DNA of 64,000 nt from Branchiostoma floridae (taxonomy: Eukaryota > Chordata > Leptocardii > Amphioxiformes > Branchiostomatidae): contig NC_049983.1 in assembly GCF_000003815.2 (NCBI RefSeq), positions 5,513,042-5,577,041 of the forward strand. Direction: 5' to 3'. The translations under genes were made by a program, and so were the position numbers. This document shows positions 1-10,192 of this stretch, one piece after another; position 1 is the first letter of the stretch, and the number at the start of each line of letters is the position of its first letter. The notes under the pieces are model-generated. The model saw only the letters and a program-made list of their open reading frames with translations, was not told where the DNA came from and ran no database searches.

Positions 1-1422
1 TGTATTGTTGCGTATTTTCTTCTAGCATGCCTGGAATTTCTGAGTACCGGCTGTTCGTTCTAATTTGCATTTCTATCGCCTATTCGTATGTATGAGCTTC
101 TGAGCGGCGGGGCAGGAAAGATCCTGGTGCAGAGGACGGCTGCTTTACACCTTTTTTCTCGTTTTACAGTTTCTTCCCTTTTATCCTAGGCCTGGTCGAG
201 TTTAGGACGCTTTTAGTTCACGTTGGCGTTTTGGCTCCGCGTGGAGCTGAGTGATTGTTGTGTGATTTCGTGACCTTGTGTATGTTTTCCGAGCAGGGCC
301 CGACAGCCACTCCAAGCAGATAATTGGTGCCCACATGGCGAGCTGGTGATTCTCCGGAATTCTTTTGTCCTCGCTATGTTTTGGTATCCACTAGCACTCT
401 AATCCTCTGCGCAAGAAAGCTGTGGGTGTTGGCATTTAATGCTGAGGCGTGGAGCAGAACGAGTTTCCAGATTTTTATGTCATTTTCTGATTTCCGTGAA
501 TTTTTCAGGCAGGAACAGAGGACGACAATGGCATGATCCAGGAGGCAAGATGGCGACCCCCCTTGGTTTCTTTGTTTTAGGATTACATGTCACCCTTCTG
601 GGAGAGCCTGGCGTGGCGTTCAGCCAATCCATCTGAGCTTGGAAGGCTGCAGTTGGTACGATTTGGGTGTCATTTTCCGTTTTTGTGGCCAGGTAGAATT
701 TTTCTTTTGCTTTCCTAGTTTGAACGTCGAGGCTGTGTATGGGGTTTCCTGCTACCATTTGTTTTAGTTTGCATGTGTATGAGTGTGCACCTGTAAGGCG
801 TGTGGTGACTGAGTTGTGGACACGCGTGGCCCACGACTACTCCACGTAACGCGGCTCGCTCGCATGTGGGATCTGGGCGGTGTGGAAGTTGCGTATGTTT
901 TAGACTCGTCTGTCTGGGACCGGACCTGTTGCCGGGCGCCCGTCCCTCCCCACCATCTCATGATTCACGTGTTGTTCATACAGGTCTGACGCTCTCCCCC
1001 TCCGACAGCAGGGATGCGCGGGACACACCACTGCCAGCTACGGGACACGCCGCCATCAACCTCGCCAGATGTGCGGCCATGGGACCCGTCGGTGGCATGC
1101 ACAAGCTACAGCAGCAGAGAGGGGACAAGACGCGCCAGGGAACCTGTTAGGCTGTGATGTTTTTCTTTGTGAACCTTGTTTCTTTCACCGATTAGAGTTG
1201 TTGAAAACAGATACCAAAGTCCGAGGAGGTGGCTTCAGGGCGCAGCGCTATGAGGAACAGCAGTTTGAGGATCAGGCCCGGCTGGCGTTCCGGTCCCCAA
1301 CACCACTCAGCCCGCCAGTTCATCCAACTTCACCGGCAGCTCAAGGAACGGACTGTGAGTCTTTTGGTTTCCTTTGTTAGGCAGGTTTCCCCCCCTCATT
1401 TCTTAATTTGTGAAATTCGTTT
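1..1422. other. No recognised gene; possible spliced transcript on + strand
   Basis: I recognise no protein family here. The stretch is GC-richer than the DNA to its right. One exon-like piece is visible on the plus strand: an acceptor-like tract ends in AG just before 1196 and a GTGAGT donor lies at 1355-1360, with open frames between them. None of its translations resembles a family I know, and nothing downstream clearly continues it. It could be part of an unknown gene, a noncoding RNA or an old element. Confidence 0.2.
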
Positions 1423-1879
1423 TCCAGTGCGATGGGGTGCCGCGGAATGCTGGATTGTTCGGAATTATTCGAGTAACCCTGTGTTAGCCTGACGTCCTTG
1501 TGAATAACACGTCGAGTTACTCGTTTGTTTCTAACGTTATTCCAGTGCGGGGATCCGAGAAGGTGTAGGACGGTGTATCCTTTCTCAGTACGGTGGAATA
1601 TCATTCAGTGCGACGGGGTGCCGCGGAAAGCTGAATGATTCGGAAAGTATGCAGTTGTTTTAGCCGGTGTGGCATTATCCAGCGCGAAGGGTTTCCGCGG
1701 AAAGCTGGGCGATCCAAAAAAAAAACAAAAAAAAAATTGTGCACGTTTTTCGTGACACACTGTGACGACATCCAGTGCGAAGGGGTTCCGCGGAAAGCTG
1801 GACGATCCGAGAAGTCTTGTACGATTTATCTCCTTTTGTGACTTAATCCAGTGCGATGGGTTCCCGCGGAAGGCTGGAT
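1423..1879 (+). repeat. Array of six spaced hairpin repeats
   Basis: A 32-34 bp unit recurs at 1423-1454, 1603-1636, 1678-1709, 1771-1802 and 1846-1879, with a shortened relative at about 1541. Each full unit opens with a TCCAG-like arm, holds a central CCGCGG, and closes with a CTGGA-like arm that pairs with the opening arm. Unit 3 has ATTCAG and CTGAAT where the others have TCCAG and CTGGA, so both arms changed together and pairing is kept. Spacers are about 40-150 bp and differ in sequence. Several units are followed by GATCCGAGAAG or a close variant. The function is unknown. It could be a run of structured RNA elements, transposase-binding repeats of a mobile element, or promoter monomers. 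Confidence 0.7.
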
Positions 1880-2420
1880 GATTTGTTAAGCGGAAGTGCG
1901 TAAGGACCTGGGCCGGACTGAGGCCTGGCTAAGGAGTGTGCGCGGGAAACGGGCTGTGTGGACAGAAGTGAGCAGCATGACGTGCGTTTGTGCACAAATG
2001 ATTTTGTATCGCACAGCGCTGATTTACCAGATGCAGTGCAGAGCACGGTTCAGTTATGTTTGGTTTTCTCTTCATGGTTTGACCGATGTGTAAGATTAGA
2101 GTGGGTTGATTAGCGTTGGGTAAACGAGAGAGAATACTTAGGAATGTGTGGTTTTACGTAGCGATAAAGTCTAGAGAAGGGCAAGATGAAGTGAGGGTGA
2201 CAAGTCGACAGGAATAAGAAAGGGATAAGATGAGTAAGGGGAGAAGAAAGGTGAAAGAGCGAAGATAAGGATGGGAAGTTGAGAGAGGGACAAGATAGGA
2301 GATGATTTGAAAGAGTGAACAGGAAAAGGAGTGAGAAGATATCTTAGGAGAGTGTCTTCGGAGGAAGATACTAGGTGACAGGAAAGGAAAGGCTCTGAAG
2401 CCAGAAAGGGCAAAGGCGGA
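1880..2420. other. No gene; purine-rich stretch from about 2160
   Basis: From about 2160 to 2420 the plus strand is very rich in A and G, with irregular GAAGGGATAAGATGAG-like runs. The long minus-strand reading frame across it is low-complexity Ser/Pro/Leu and is not credible as a gene. I see nothing else. Confidence 0.4.
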
Positions 2421-2771
2421 AGACGACGATTCCCCATCACTTTATAACGGAGGGCGGATAGATGACCAGGACAAATAGGATACTATTTATTCTGGTCGCC
2501 TATTCGCCCGGATGTTAGACACGTGATCCATCCATTGTATAAATATGCAGATTAGAGGCATCTCGTCACTCATCAGGCCGCCCTCCGACCACGTCTGGAG
2601 CCTGAAGCGACCCACCCGCCCAGCCCTCGGTAAGTTTTTCTGCTTTGCGCGGAATTAGACGCCCGCTTGTAGGCGGTCGTCTCAGCGCATAGGTGACTTT
2701 AGGCTCCAGACGACGATTCCCCATCACTTTATAACGGAGGGCGGATAGATGACCAGGACAAATAGGATACT
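2421..2771 (+). repeat. 64-bp direct repeats flanking a promoter-like cassette
   Basis: About 64 bp starting AGACGACGATTCCCC and running to GGATACT occur at 2421-2484 and again at 2708-2771, nearly identical. Between them is a unique 223-bp core. Inside the core a 16-bp inverted repeat (about 2598-2613 against 2697-2712, CGTCTGGAGCCT) marks off the right half. Short direct repeats round a unique core suggest a small terminal-repeat element or a local duplication. No family is recognised. Confidence 0.6.
2538..2635 (+). promoter_or_regulatory. Possible core promoter with leader and splice donor
   Basis: TATAAATAT lies at 2538-2546. About 25-30 bp downstream is a pyrimidine-rich start-like site (CTCGTCACTC). 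A GC-rich leader then runs to a consensus splice donor GTAAGT at 2630-2635. The order and spacing fit a TATA promoter with a first noncoding exon. No downstream coding exon was found, so this may serve an element or an RNA gene, or be chance. Confidence 0.3.
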
Positions 2772-3757
2772 GTTTGTACCGCACTACCAGAACAAACTCC
2801 TCTGGACTGCGTCTTTAGTCAGATTTTAGCATGCATGCTGCCGGTTCCACTTGAATCCAGTTTGAAATCTTAAAAGTTTGAATTAAACCCAAGCCAGGCA
2901 GTATCAAACAACGTTAACCTGGGGGGAATACAAGTCTCCAACATGCACCCCTCTTGACGGGACGGATTGTGTCACATTTGGACACTGGACACGGATTGGC
3001 TATTACTCGTGCGGCGCCCTTCTGTGATTGGCGTAGTGTGAAGTGTTGGGGAAGCCCCGGTTCATGCGCAAGAGAGGATCGGCTTTCGTGATACAGGCCA
3101 TACAGGTGGAGGGGGGAAAATCAGGTAAACGTTTTAGCAACTGTAAACAGTCGAGAGGAAACAATTGAGATAAATTATGCCGCTGCCGCGAACAGTCACA
3201 CGGAGCGTACCTTAGGTCACGATGGGCCGCTGACTTCAAATAACTACAGACAACAAACATCACACAAGCATGGCGCTAAAATCCACTTTATCTCCGGCAT
3301 GGGACGTGGCAGCCAGATAGTATATTGATAGAACAGCCAATATGTTGAATACAATCGCCGGGCCGGTTTGACGATAAAATCGCGTAGACAGTCACTAGCT
3401 ACCGGTGTGTGTTGAGAACTTGGGGGAGGGGTTTCGCCATTAATTGGATAGGAACGTTAGATAACGGTGTTGACATGAACTCGTGATGAAGTGGGACAAA
3501 CGTTAACACACTCAGCTGGGAGTAAGGTTTTAGACCTCGGCATTCTTCAAATGTAACACTGGGTAGGGACGAAATTAAAGTTCCCACAGCGTTCAAGTTC
3601 TGATGTCAGCAATATTCAACACAAAGCACAACAGTATCATTTAATGAAAGACGTTTATACAAATTAAACGCTGACCTTATTGAACATCGAATATCACAAA
3701 CCATACTTAAGCTTCTAGCTCTTGATTCCTGCGGCCAGTTAAGGTAGAAGAACACAG
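2772..3757. other. Intergenic, nothing recognised
   Basis: Only short overlapping reading frames with no family resemblance occur here. No repeat pair was seen. Confidence 0.4.
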
Positions 3758-3985
3758 TACTGTGAAGGCAGTTACTGTGAAGGCATTTAACCTTTTAAGT
3801 TCGCGGGGATTTAATTTCGCAGTAGCGGGAAAATGGTGTATTCGCGGTGGTTTTAAGTTCGCAGTAGTGCCATACTCTGTAATCACATATTGTAATGGAA
3901 AAATGTTCGCGGTGGTTTTAAATTCGCGGTTAAGTGGCTACATAAAACCACCGCAAACATTTCTGTATTTAAGCATTGTACTGTT
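3758..3985. mobile_element. TA-flanked MITE, CTGTAAATGCA family, copy 1 (degenerate)
   Basis: This copy carries the family's internal blocks (GTTCGCGGTGGTTTTAA and its partner ACCACCGCAAACATT) between worn ends near 3758 and 3985. The cleaner copies at 39626-39746 and 41506-41711 show the TA target duplication and the CTGTAAATGCA inverted ends. Small size, inverted ends and TA duplication suggest a non-autonomous Tc1/mariner-type element. Confidence 0.6.
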
Positions 3986-6646
3986 TTCTTGTTGTCTTGC
4001 GGCCGCGATACGTCACATGGGACATGACATGTGGCAGCAGTCAGGCAAATTGACGATCGGCAGTGGAGTAAAGTGTTTGAAGTTTGCATCGACCTGAAAT
4101 GAAAACCTCTCTGGGCGAAGTGAGAGTCCCTATTGGGGGTGGAGGATGTTTTCCAGAAAAAGATATACAATGTATTACTCTACAAGTACTAGTAGGTGCA
4201 GTTTCCTCCAGGGCCGAATTGTGATTTTACAGAAAGGTCACCATGAGTAATTTAGACATTGTCAGTGTCCGCACACCTATACCCAGCCTCTCCATTCAAC
4301 GTCTGAGCGGTAAAACTTGACAGGATGATCCTGTCGATAACAAAGCACTGTTAGCAGGATCATCCTTCCAGCAGTTATGATATGACTGCCTCTTTGTGTC
4401 TGATTTTCAATTACAATAGTATTCAAATGCATTGGGGTTATGATTATGGTTAGGAGTGGCTTTTAGGAAAATTTGGCCCCTGGTGCGATGTTAGAAACGT
4501 AAACCTACCATTGCTAACTCAAAGTTACCAGTTGACAGTCGACTTTTTGAAAACGTCATTTTGTGAAAAACTTGCTACCAGAAGTATCTTTATAGCAACT
4601 ACGTGTAGACGTATTGTATTTCTTCTGTTACTGGAAACATTGTTACTATAACAGACATGTAGCCTGTCAATAATTGGGTAATGTCTTTTTCTAGCCTGTC
4701 AATAGCCTCTGTGTTGTTTTTATTCTCGGCCCAACATTAACTCCAACTAGAACTGGCACAACCTATTAAACAACACGGCCAGTTGTAATCTTATCTGTAT
4801 TCAATAGGGCTATCTTACCATGAACACTCACTTTCAATACACTTAGTACGTTCGCGGCAAGCTTTATCAAGTCCCAGAGCTAATAAAGATAAAGATTACC
4901 ACAATACAAGTACGCACGCGAACCGGTTGTATCCGGAAGAGGTTACTTAAGGTCAAGAGACACCCAATAGTATTTAGTTTTTGTCTGTGCCAATGTGTAG
5001 ACATAAGACACTTTTCTGCCTGCGATGATTGATCGTAATAGCCTATCAAAACAAGAGTTCAACGACCCAATACCTTCGCCGAATGATTTTAACCTTTATA
5101 ACTGGTGTATTAGTACCATTTGCATAAATCATATTAGTTGATCATCTCCTCCACCTAAATAACAGACTTACACAATCTATGTTAAGAAAAAAGGCTTCCG
5201 TCGCTTTTCCTGATAAGTTATGCGATTCAGGTATTCATTTGCATAATTAATATTCAGTACACAACTTCCAAATGTCACAAGTAAGAAATCCCAATCATTT
5301 ACCGCTAGGGGATTTTACTAGTAGCTTTTTCTCATTAATTATGCAATTGTTTTGCAAATTTGTATCATATTTATCTATAAATATTCTTCTCTTTCTCAGT
5401 TGCAAATGTCACATGTTGCAATAGTCCCATAATGGAACAGAGCGGGTTTTGACAATTTCGTCATTCAATTATGGAAAAAAAAGGCTATGTGTTGTATAAT
5501 GATATATTCATATCATTGACATCGACAGACACTACTTTTTTGGCATTTGATAAACAATCCAAAAATGCCCCGACCCCTGCCAAAACCGCATAGTATTAGA
5601 TACAGGCTATTTGAGTGACCACACCAAATGACCAGACGATTGACTGTGTCTCAACATTACAGAGTACACCTGAAAACCATCAAAACAATGTTCGTGAAAC
5701 GATGACCACGAAAGATAAGTAACACCAAACATGACTTACCCTCTAATATATATATATGTCGACTAATACCTGATATTATTGAAATTTGTCCTGGGCAAGA
5801 AACCTTCCTGGCCATAGAGCAGTAGTCACTGTGACACTGCGCCACATGTTGAAGTACACGTCAATATATAAGTCTGGACCGTACCAAAAAGTCAATCACA
5901 TGGGGATGACGAATCAACACAAACTTGAGTACAAGAACGCTTCCGTGTAGAGGCTAGAGCCTGTAAATATCACGTACTGTTCTTCTGACATGAAATATTC
6001 CTGGCTTTGAGCCTTTTTATTTCAGGTGTCTTATTATTTGTCATTATTTTGCCATATGAAAATGTTTTGAATTTCCCCCGACAACATGACCTCCGAGCCA
6101 TGACGCTACGGAATTGGGTCCATATGGTGAACCAGCGAGGAACCATGAGACACACCTCTCAGGCCAAAATTAAAGACTACATGTATGTACATAACAGTAC
6201 GTTGTATAATCTTGAAGTTGCCTTAAGGTGAAGGTTTTAACAGGCTATGGAATTACTAGGAGCCGATGAGCAGGTTAAAAAATAAGACGTTCTTGTAGAT
6301 TAGCCGTAAGATTTGGAGTTTCTCAGACGGGTCATTCCCCCGACGTCTGAGCCGTGGATGCCACACTACCATGTTCACAAAACAAAAAGCTGAACATACT
6401 GATACCGTATGATGCACGACATTTCATAGAAAAACTATTTACAAGACATAGACAGATATGACGAATACTAGCGGAGTGCTAAGCTAACATACAGAATCCA
6501 CTTCCATTCCCAAACAGGAAGGAACACGTACAAATCCCCGCACAGCAATGGCGAGTCATAAACTGTTGCTTCGAATATTTCACACAAAACGTGGTTCACC
6601 CATGTACGAGACAAAACCGGTGAGCAAAGGGTCGGACTTAGATTAC
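3986..6646. other. Intergenic, no gene recognised
   Basis: AT-rich DNA with scattered short frames, none resembling a known protein. If the exon candidate at 6647-6808 is real, later exons of that minus-strand gene would lie here, but I could not pick any out. Confidence 0.35.
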
Positions 6647-6808
6647 CTGCGTGTTGTGACTGCAACGGTACAGAGGGGCTGTCTCATACGCACTAGAAGA
6701 ACTCCTGCCCGCATGATGATCAACACTGGGACATCGGCCCTGTCTGTACTGTCCAACCATGATATTGTCGTGTTGATCCAGAGTTTCTTCCGTAACGAAA
6801 GCCTGCAT
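6647..6808 (-). CDS. Candidate first coding exon, unknown gene
   Basis: An ATG at 6808 (minus strand) opens 54 codons, beginning MQAFVTEETLDQHDN, and ends at a good splice donor (CAG then GTAATC) with a complete codon. A dense promoter-like stretch lies 150-290 bp upstream (6960-7095). The peptide is hydrophilic and has no motif I recognise. Downstream exons were not found, so this could also be a chance frame. Confidence 0.3.
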
Positions 6809-6959
6809 TGTGTCAAGATGTGTAGTAGACAGTAGAAGACAACAGTACGGTGGACGAAACGTAGAAAGCGCGGTGAACAAAGAATTCGTCTGTATGAAAA
6901 CTTCCCAGGCTCGGAGTCGCGTACAAAGTTTTGGGGACGCTATAGTTTCGCGCGCCAGT

Positions 6960-7095
6960 CAGCTCCTGTGACGTGATTGGTCGAGCCGCAAGCATTCCGG
7001 GGGAATCCCCTATTACGTCACATGGTCACATGGGGCAATGCAAATCACGATTAGTAGGTCAACCACCTCTCACCTCACGTCACCTCACCGGTCAA
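6960..7095. promoter_or_regulatory. Promoter-like cluster: kappaB-like, CRE-like and CCAAT motifs
   Basis: The near-palindrome GGGGGAATCCCC at 6999-7010 fits the kappaB consensus. CRE-like ACGTCA motifs occur at about 7014 and around 7078, and an inverted CCAAT (GATTGG) lies at 6975-6980 beside a GTGACGTG. This density within 130 bp is unusual for the neighbourhood and fits a regulated promoter, probably for the minus-strand exon candidate at 6647-6808. Confidence 0.4.
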
Positions 7096-7954
7096 CTAAG
7101 AAGGTTTGAATTCCATTGAATGGAATGAAAACACTAGGACAGAAGGTATTTATCCAGAAAATATATTCAATGTACTACCAAAGAAGGCGTTTAGTTTGCT
7201 GCCCGGCTGAATTTTTATTTCACAGAAAAGTCACCGTGAGCAAACAAAAGAAGTGTATTCTACACGGGAATTAGTATTTTACCAGGAGCTAAACAACGCG
7301 CAAGTTCAGTATCTTAGGGGGTGGAATGTTGTCATAATTGTGGTTCAGTTTTAAGAGCTTTGGATAGTACAATTTGTTTGAGGGCGTTCTTAAATCGCCC
7401 CTATATAGAGGGCCATGTATTGCACAAAACAGTCATACACGCATATTCAATGGATAGTGCTGGTGGGGCACTTTGAAGGAGCGTGGTATGTTCTTGTGTA
7501 ACAGTACCAAACACGGTGAATTAGAAAGGTCATATTGATTTGATTGTAAGGATTATATCCTCTGGGAACCCCAAATATGAAGCGAGCGTGCGAATAAAAG
7601 TTCGTCAAAAAGTTGCCTTTATCATGAAATCTAAAGTGGTCAGGAAGGTTGAACAAATGACTAGTTAGCTGCCTAGTGACCGCATTGTATTGCTTTTGTT
7701 GCAATTTCAATAAGGTTAAAGAAAAAATGACTGAACACACAGAGTATGGTATACCGAACAATAGATTCCTTTGTTCTTTCACATTTTCTTCATTGATTGT
7801 GAATCGACTTAGGTTTTCTACGACATTAATGCATGTAAAGATAAGAAACTACACTTTGCGTCAGTTCGCCATGAAAATGACCTATTATATTACTCATACC
7901 TGTCAATGTTATCATCGATACGAATACATAATGAATGTAATCCGCCGTCCTTAA
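7096..7954. other. Intergenic, nothing recognised
   Basis: AT-rich DNA without a recognisable gene or repeat pair. Confidence 0.35.
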
Positions 7955-8129
7955 ACCCCTGTCACATTTGGCGAAAATCGATCGGACGACGATTCTGCGG
8001 CAATCGCCCGAGCCTCGCTTATAATCATAACTTTATTGCACAACAACTGTACAAGGTAGAAAGTATGGCTTATATGTGACACGATCTTCCATCGATACGC
8101 CCGAAGATCGTGGATAATGTGACAGGGGT
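7955..8129. mobile_element. Small inverted-repeat element, ACCCCTGTCACATT ends
   Basis: ACCCCTGTCACATT at 7955-7968 is mirrored by AATGTGACAGGGGT ending at 8129, giving a 175-bp non-autonomous element. Matching GATCG-rich stretches lie just inside both ends. The centre (about 8025-8070) resembles the 3' tails of LINE fragments elsewhere in the window (ACTTTATTGCACA...TGTACAAGG). The flanks show no clear target duplication, so no superfamily is assigned. Confidence 0.65.
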
Positions 8130-8229
8130 AGTAGGAAGACCATAGAACATTCCACCCATCGATCATTCAACATACCGCAGACCATTGAAATTGTGATCGG
8201 GCTCGCTTACCTTTTTCCTGGGCCTGTAC

Positions 8230-8472
8230 TTATAGTCCGGTTAGGTATCCATGTACACGATTTTCAGTCTTTCGGTCTAGACTAGCGGATGAAAGGGATT
8301 CTTTCCTCGGCACTACTAAAGTAGCTTCCACCGACGGCGGCTTCGCCAGCGCTCCGCTGTCGTTCGACGTGGACGTTCCGTCGGATGACGTCGTGACTTT
8401 AGAGTTGGAACTGACGTTGGAGTCAACACTGGACGAAGTTTGTAGGTCGAGTAGTCCGAGTTTGGCATCTAC
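8230..8472 (-). CDS. Candidate terminal exon, Ser/Thr-rich, unknown gene
   Basis: On the minus strand an acceptor (AAAGGTCAG) at 8473 is followed by 80 codons and a stop at 8230. The peptide is rich in Ser, Thr, Val and Asp (for example SSSVDSNVSSNSKVTTSS), with no domain visible. DNA upstream (8720-8840) carries CCAAT boxes in both orientations, which suits a nearby promoter, but no matching first exon could be fixed. This may be a short unknown gene or a chance frame. Confidence 0.25.
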   Translation of the reverse strand, partial: VDAKLGLLDLQTSSSVDSNVSSNSKVTTSSDGTSTSNDSGALAKPPSVEATLVVPRKESLSSASLDRKTENRVHGYLTGL

Positions 8473-9718
8473 CTGACCTTTGCTAGGCCACAATATAGGG
8501 TTTCCATTTCTCGCGCAGTTCTGGAGGGGGAAATGTTAACCCCGGTAGCAGGCCTGGTGGAGTACGTCCCTTCCTTGTGTGGTTCTTTTGTGTTGGTTGA
8601 CACGCTGCACAAGCGGATGATACTAGTACCACCAGCTTGGAAGACCTGGCTTTCTGGCTGTCCGAACCGAGAGCACGACCTTATCATCAACGATGAAGTC
8701 GTCATCGTGGCTAACCAATCACATCAGACGACTCGTGAAATTCGATTAGAGTGACAGCCAATCGCGCCGTGGTAATTTGAACACAAGCCCCGCCACCTGT
8801 ACTGCCATTGGTCCAACAATGTAAACATGAAAAGTGATAGTTTCCCCAAGAGAAGGCCACCTGTCCTTAGCGGCTCACTATGGTCTGGGGTTGTCATAGG
8901 GCCATGTTGAGTTGATTATATGGATGGTATCCAGGCGCGCATCAATTTTTGGACGTTTAAAAAAAACGTTTTCGAGCTTACTGTAAATCGTATTTACCAC
9001 AGCCACTGCAAAATGAGCAGATTTATGATAAGAATTTAAAAAATAGTTTATTAATGTTGTAGAAATAGTATGAGTCAGTTCCAAAGTCAAAGAAGAAGTT
9101 ATGATTTAAAGGACAAAAATAATTGTTCGATATACCATACACTGTACACTGTGTATTCAGTCATTTGTTCAACCTTCCTGTCCACTCAGTCTCAGATCTC
9201 ATAATGCCAAGCCGGCAAACGTTTTTTTTTTTTATTTTCACGCATGCAGTTTTGGAGTTTCCAGAGAATACATTTATTGTTCTTTCACATATTCGTCTTT
9301 TACTTTGGGACTGACTTTGGCATTCTATGACATCAGAACATGTATAAAAGGATTTTTCAATATTTTTTTTGCTATTTATGCTCACTTTGCAGCTGCTTTA
9401 TACGATTCATAGTATGGGCGAAAACTTCCGTTTTGTTTGGAAACGGCCGAAAGTTAATGCGTGTGGATGTCATCCATATGATTATATCAACATGGCCTTA
9501 TGTCAGATTATAGCATCCTCCCCAGTTTATTTGAAGTCTACCGACCATCTCTTCCAGAAAACACACAAGAGAAGTGTGCGAAAATAAAGGATACCTCCTT
9601 AGTCTTAAGACCAAAGGAGTTATTGATTCTTCAGGCTTTCAAGTTTCATCAAAAAGAAAAATTGGACAATTGGACATTTTAACGTGGAATTGGAACCACC
9701 ACCTAGATTTTTCATACC
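8473..9718. other. Intergenic; CCAAT boxes near 8755-8820
   Basis: CCAAT/ATTGG motifs cluster at about 8713-8815, which is promoter-like. The rest is AT-rich with only short frames. No gene is recognised. Confidence 0.35.
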
Positions 9719-9916
9719 CTCCAAGCAGAGGTTGGGCGCCTCCGACTGTTTTTTTAACGTTTTTTAGTCGTTTTTATCGGGCTCTCTATTTTGTCATTTT
9801 TCTGAAGTACGCCAGCTAGGTTTTGACACAGCAACATAAAATACAAAATAGAAAGCCCGATAAAAATGACTAAAAAACGTTAAAAAAACAGCTGGAGCCT
9901 AACCTCTGCTTGGAGA
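9719..9916. mobile_element. Long-inverted-repeat MITE, CCAAGCAGAGGTT family
   Basis: The left arm from 9719 (CCAAGCAGAGGTTGGGCGCC) and the right arm ending near 9916 pair over roughly 70 bp, including ACGTTTTTTAGTCGTTTTTA against its complement, leaving a loop of about 50 bp. The outer CCAAGCAGA matches the ends of another family at 29200-29324, so the two share termini but not interiors. Confidence 0.75.
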
Positions 9917-10192
9917 GTAGGTTTTTCATACAAATGGATGATTTTGTCGGAAAGAGAAAACTCTTTGATATATAATCAAACGAATTATATTTATAGGCAA
10001 ACCACAAAATAAAAACAACATAAAGCACACAGCGGTACATCACAAATCATGTTTATTTATTTGAATCCATTCCATGAAATCAGGTACAGCATTTCAGCAA
10101 TGATAGCTAATCGATTTGTGTAAAATTCTACATTTAAAAAAAAAAAAATTCTTAAGTCTCGCATTTTGTTTTGCATTCTATACAATAGCCAG

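Noticed and set aside
1423-1879. CRISPR-like appearance of evenly repeated units with spacers
   Set aside because: The context is a eukaryotic intergenic region, spacers vary widely in length, and each unit is a strong hairpin; no cas genes are present.
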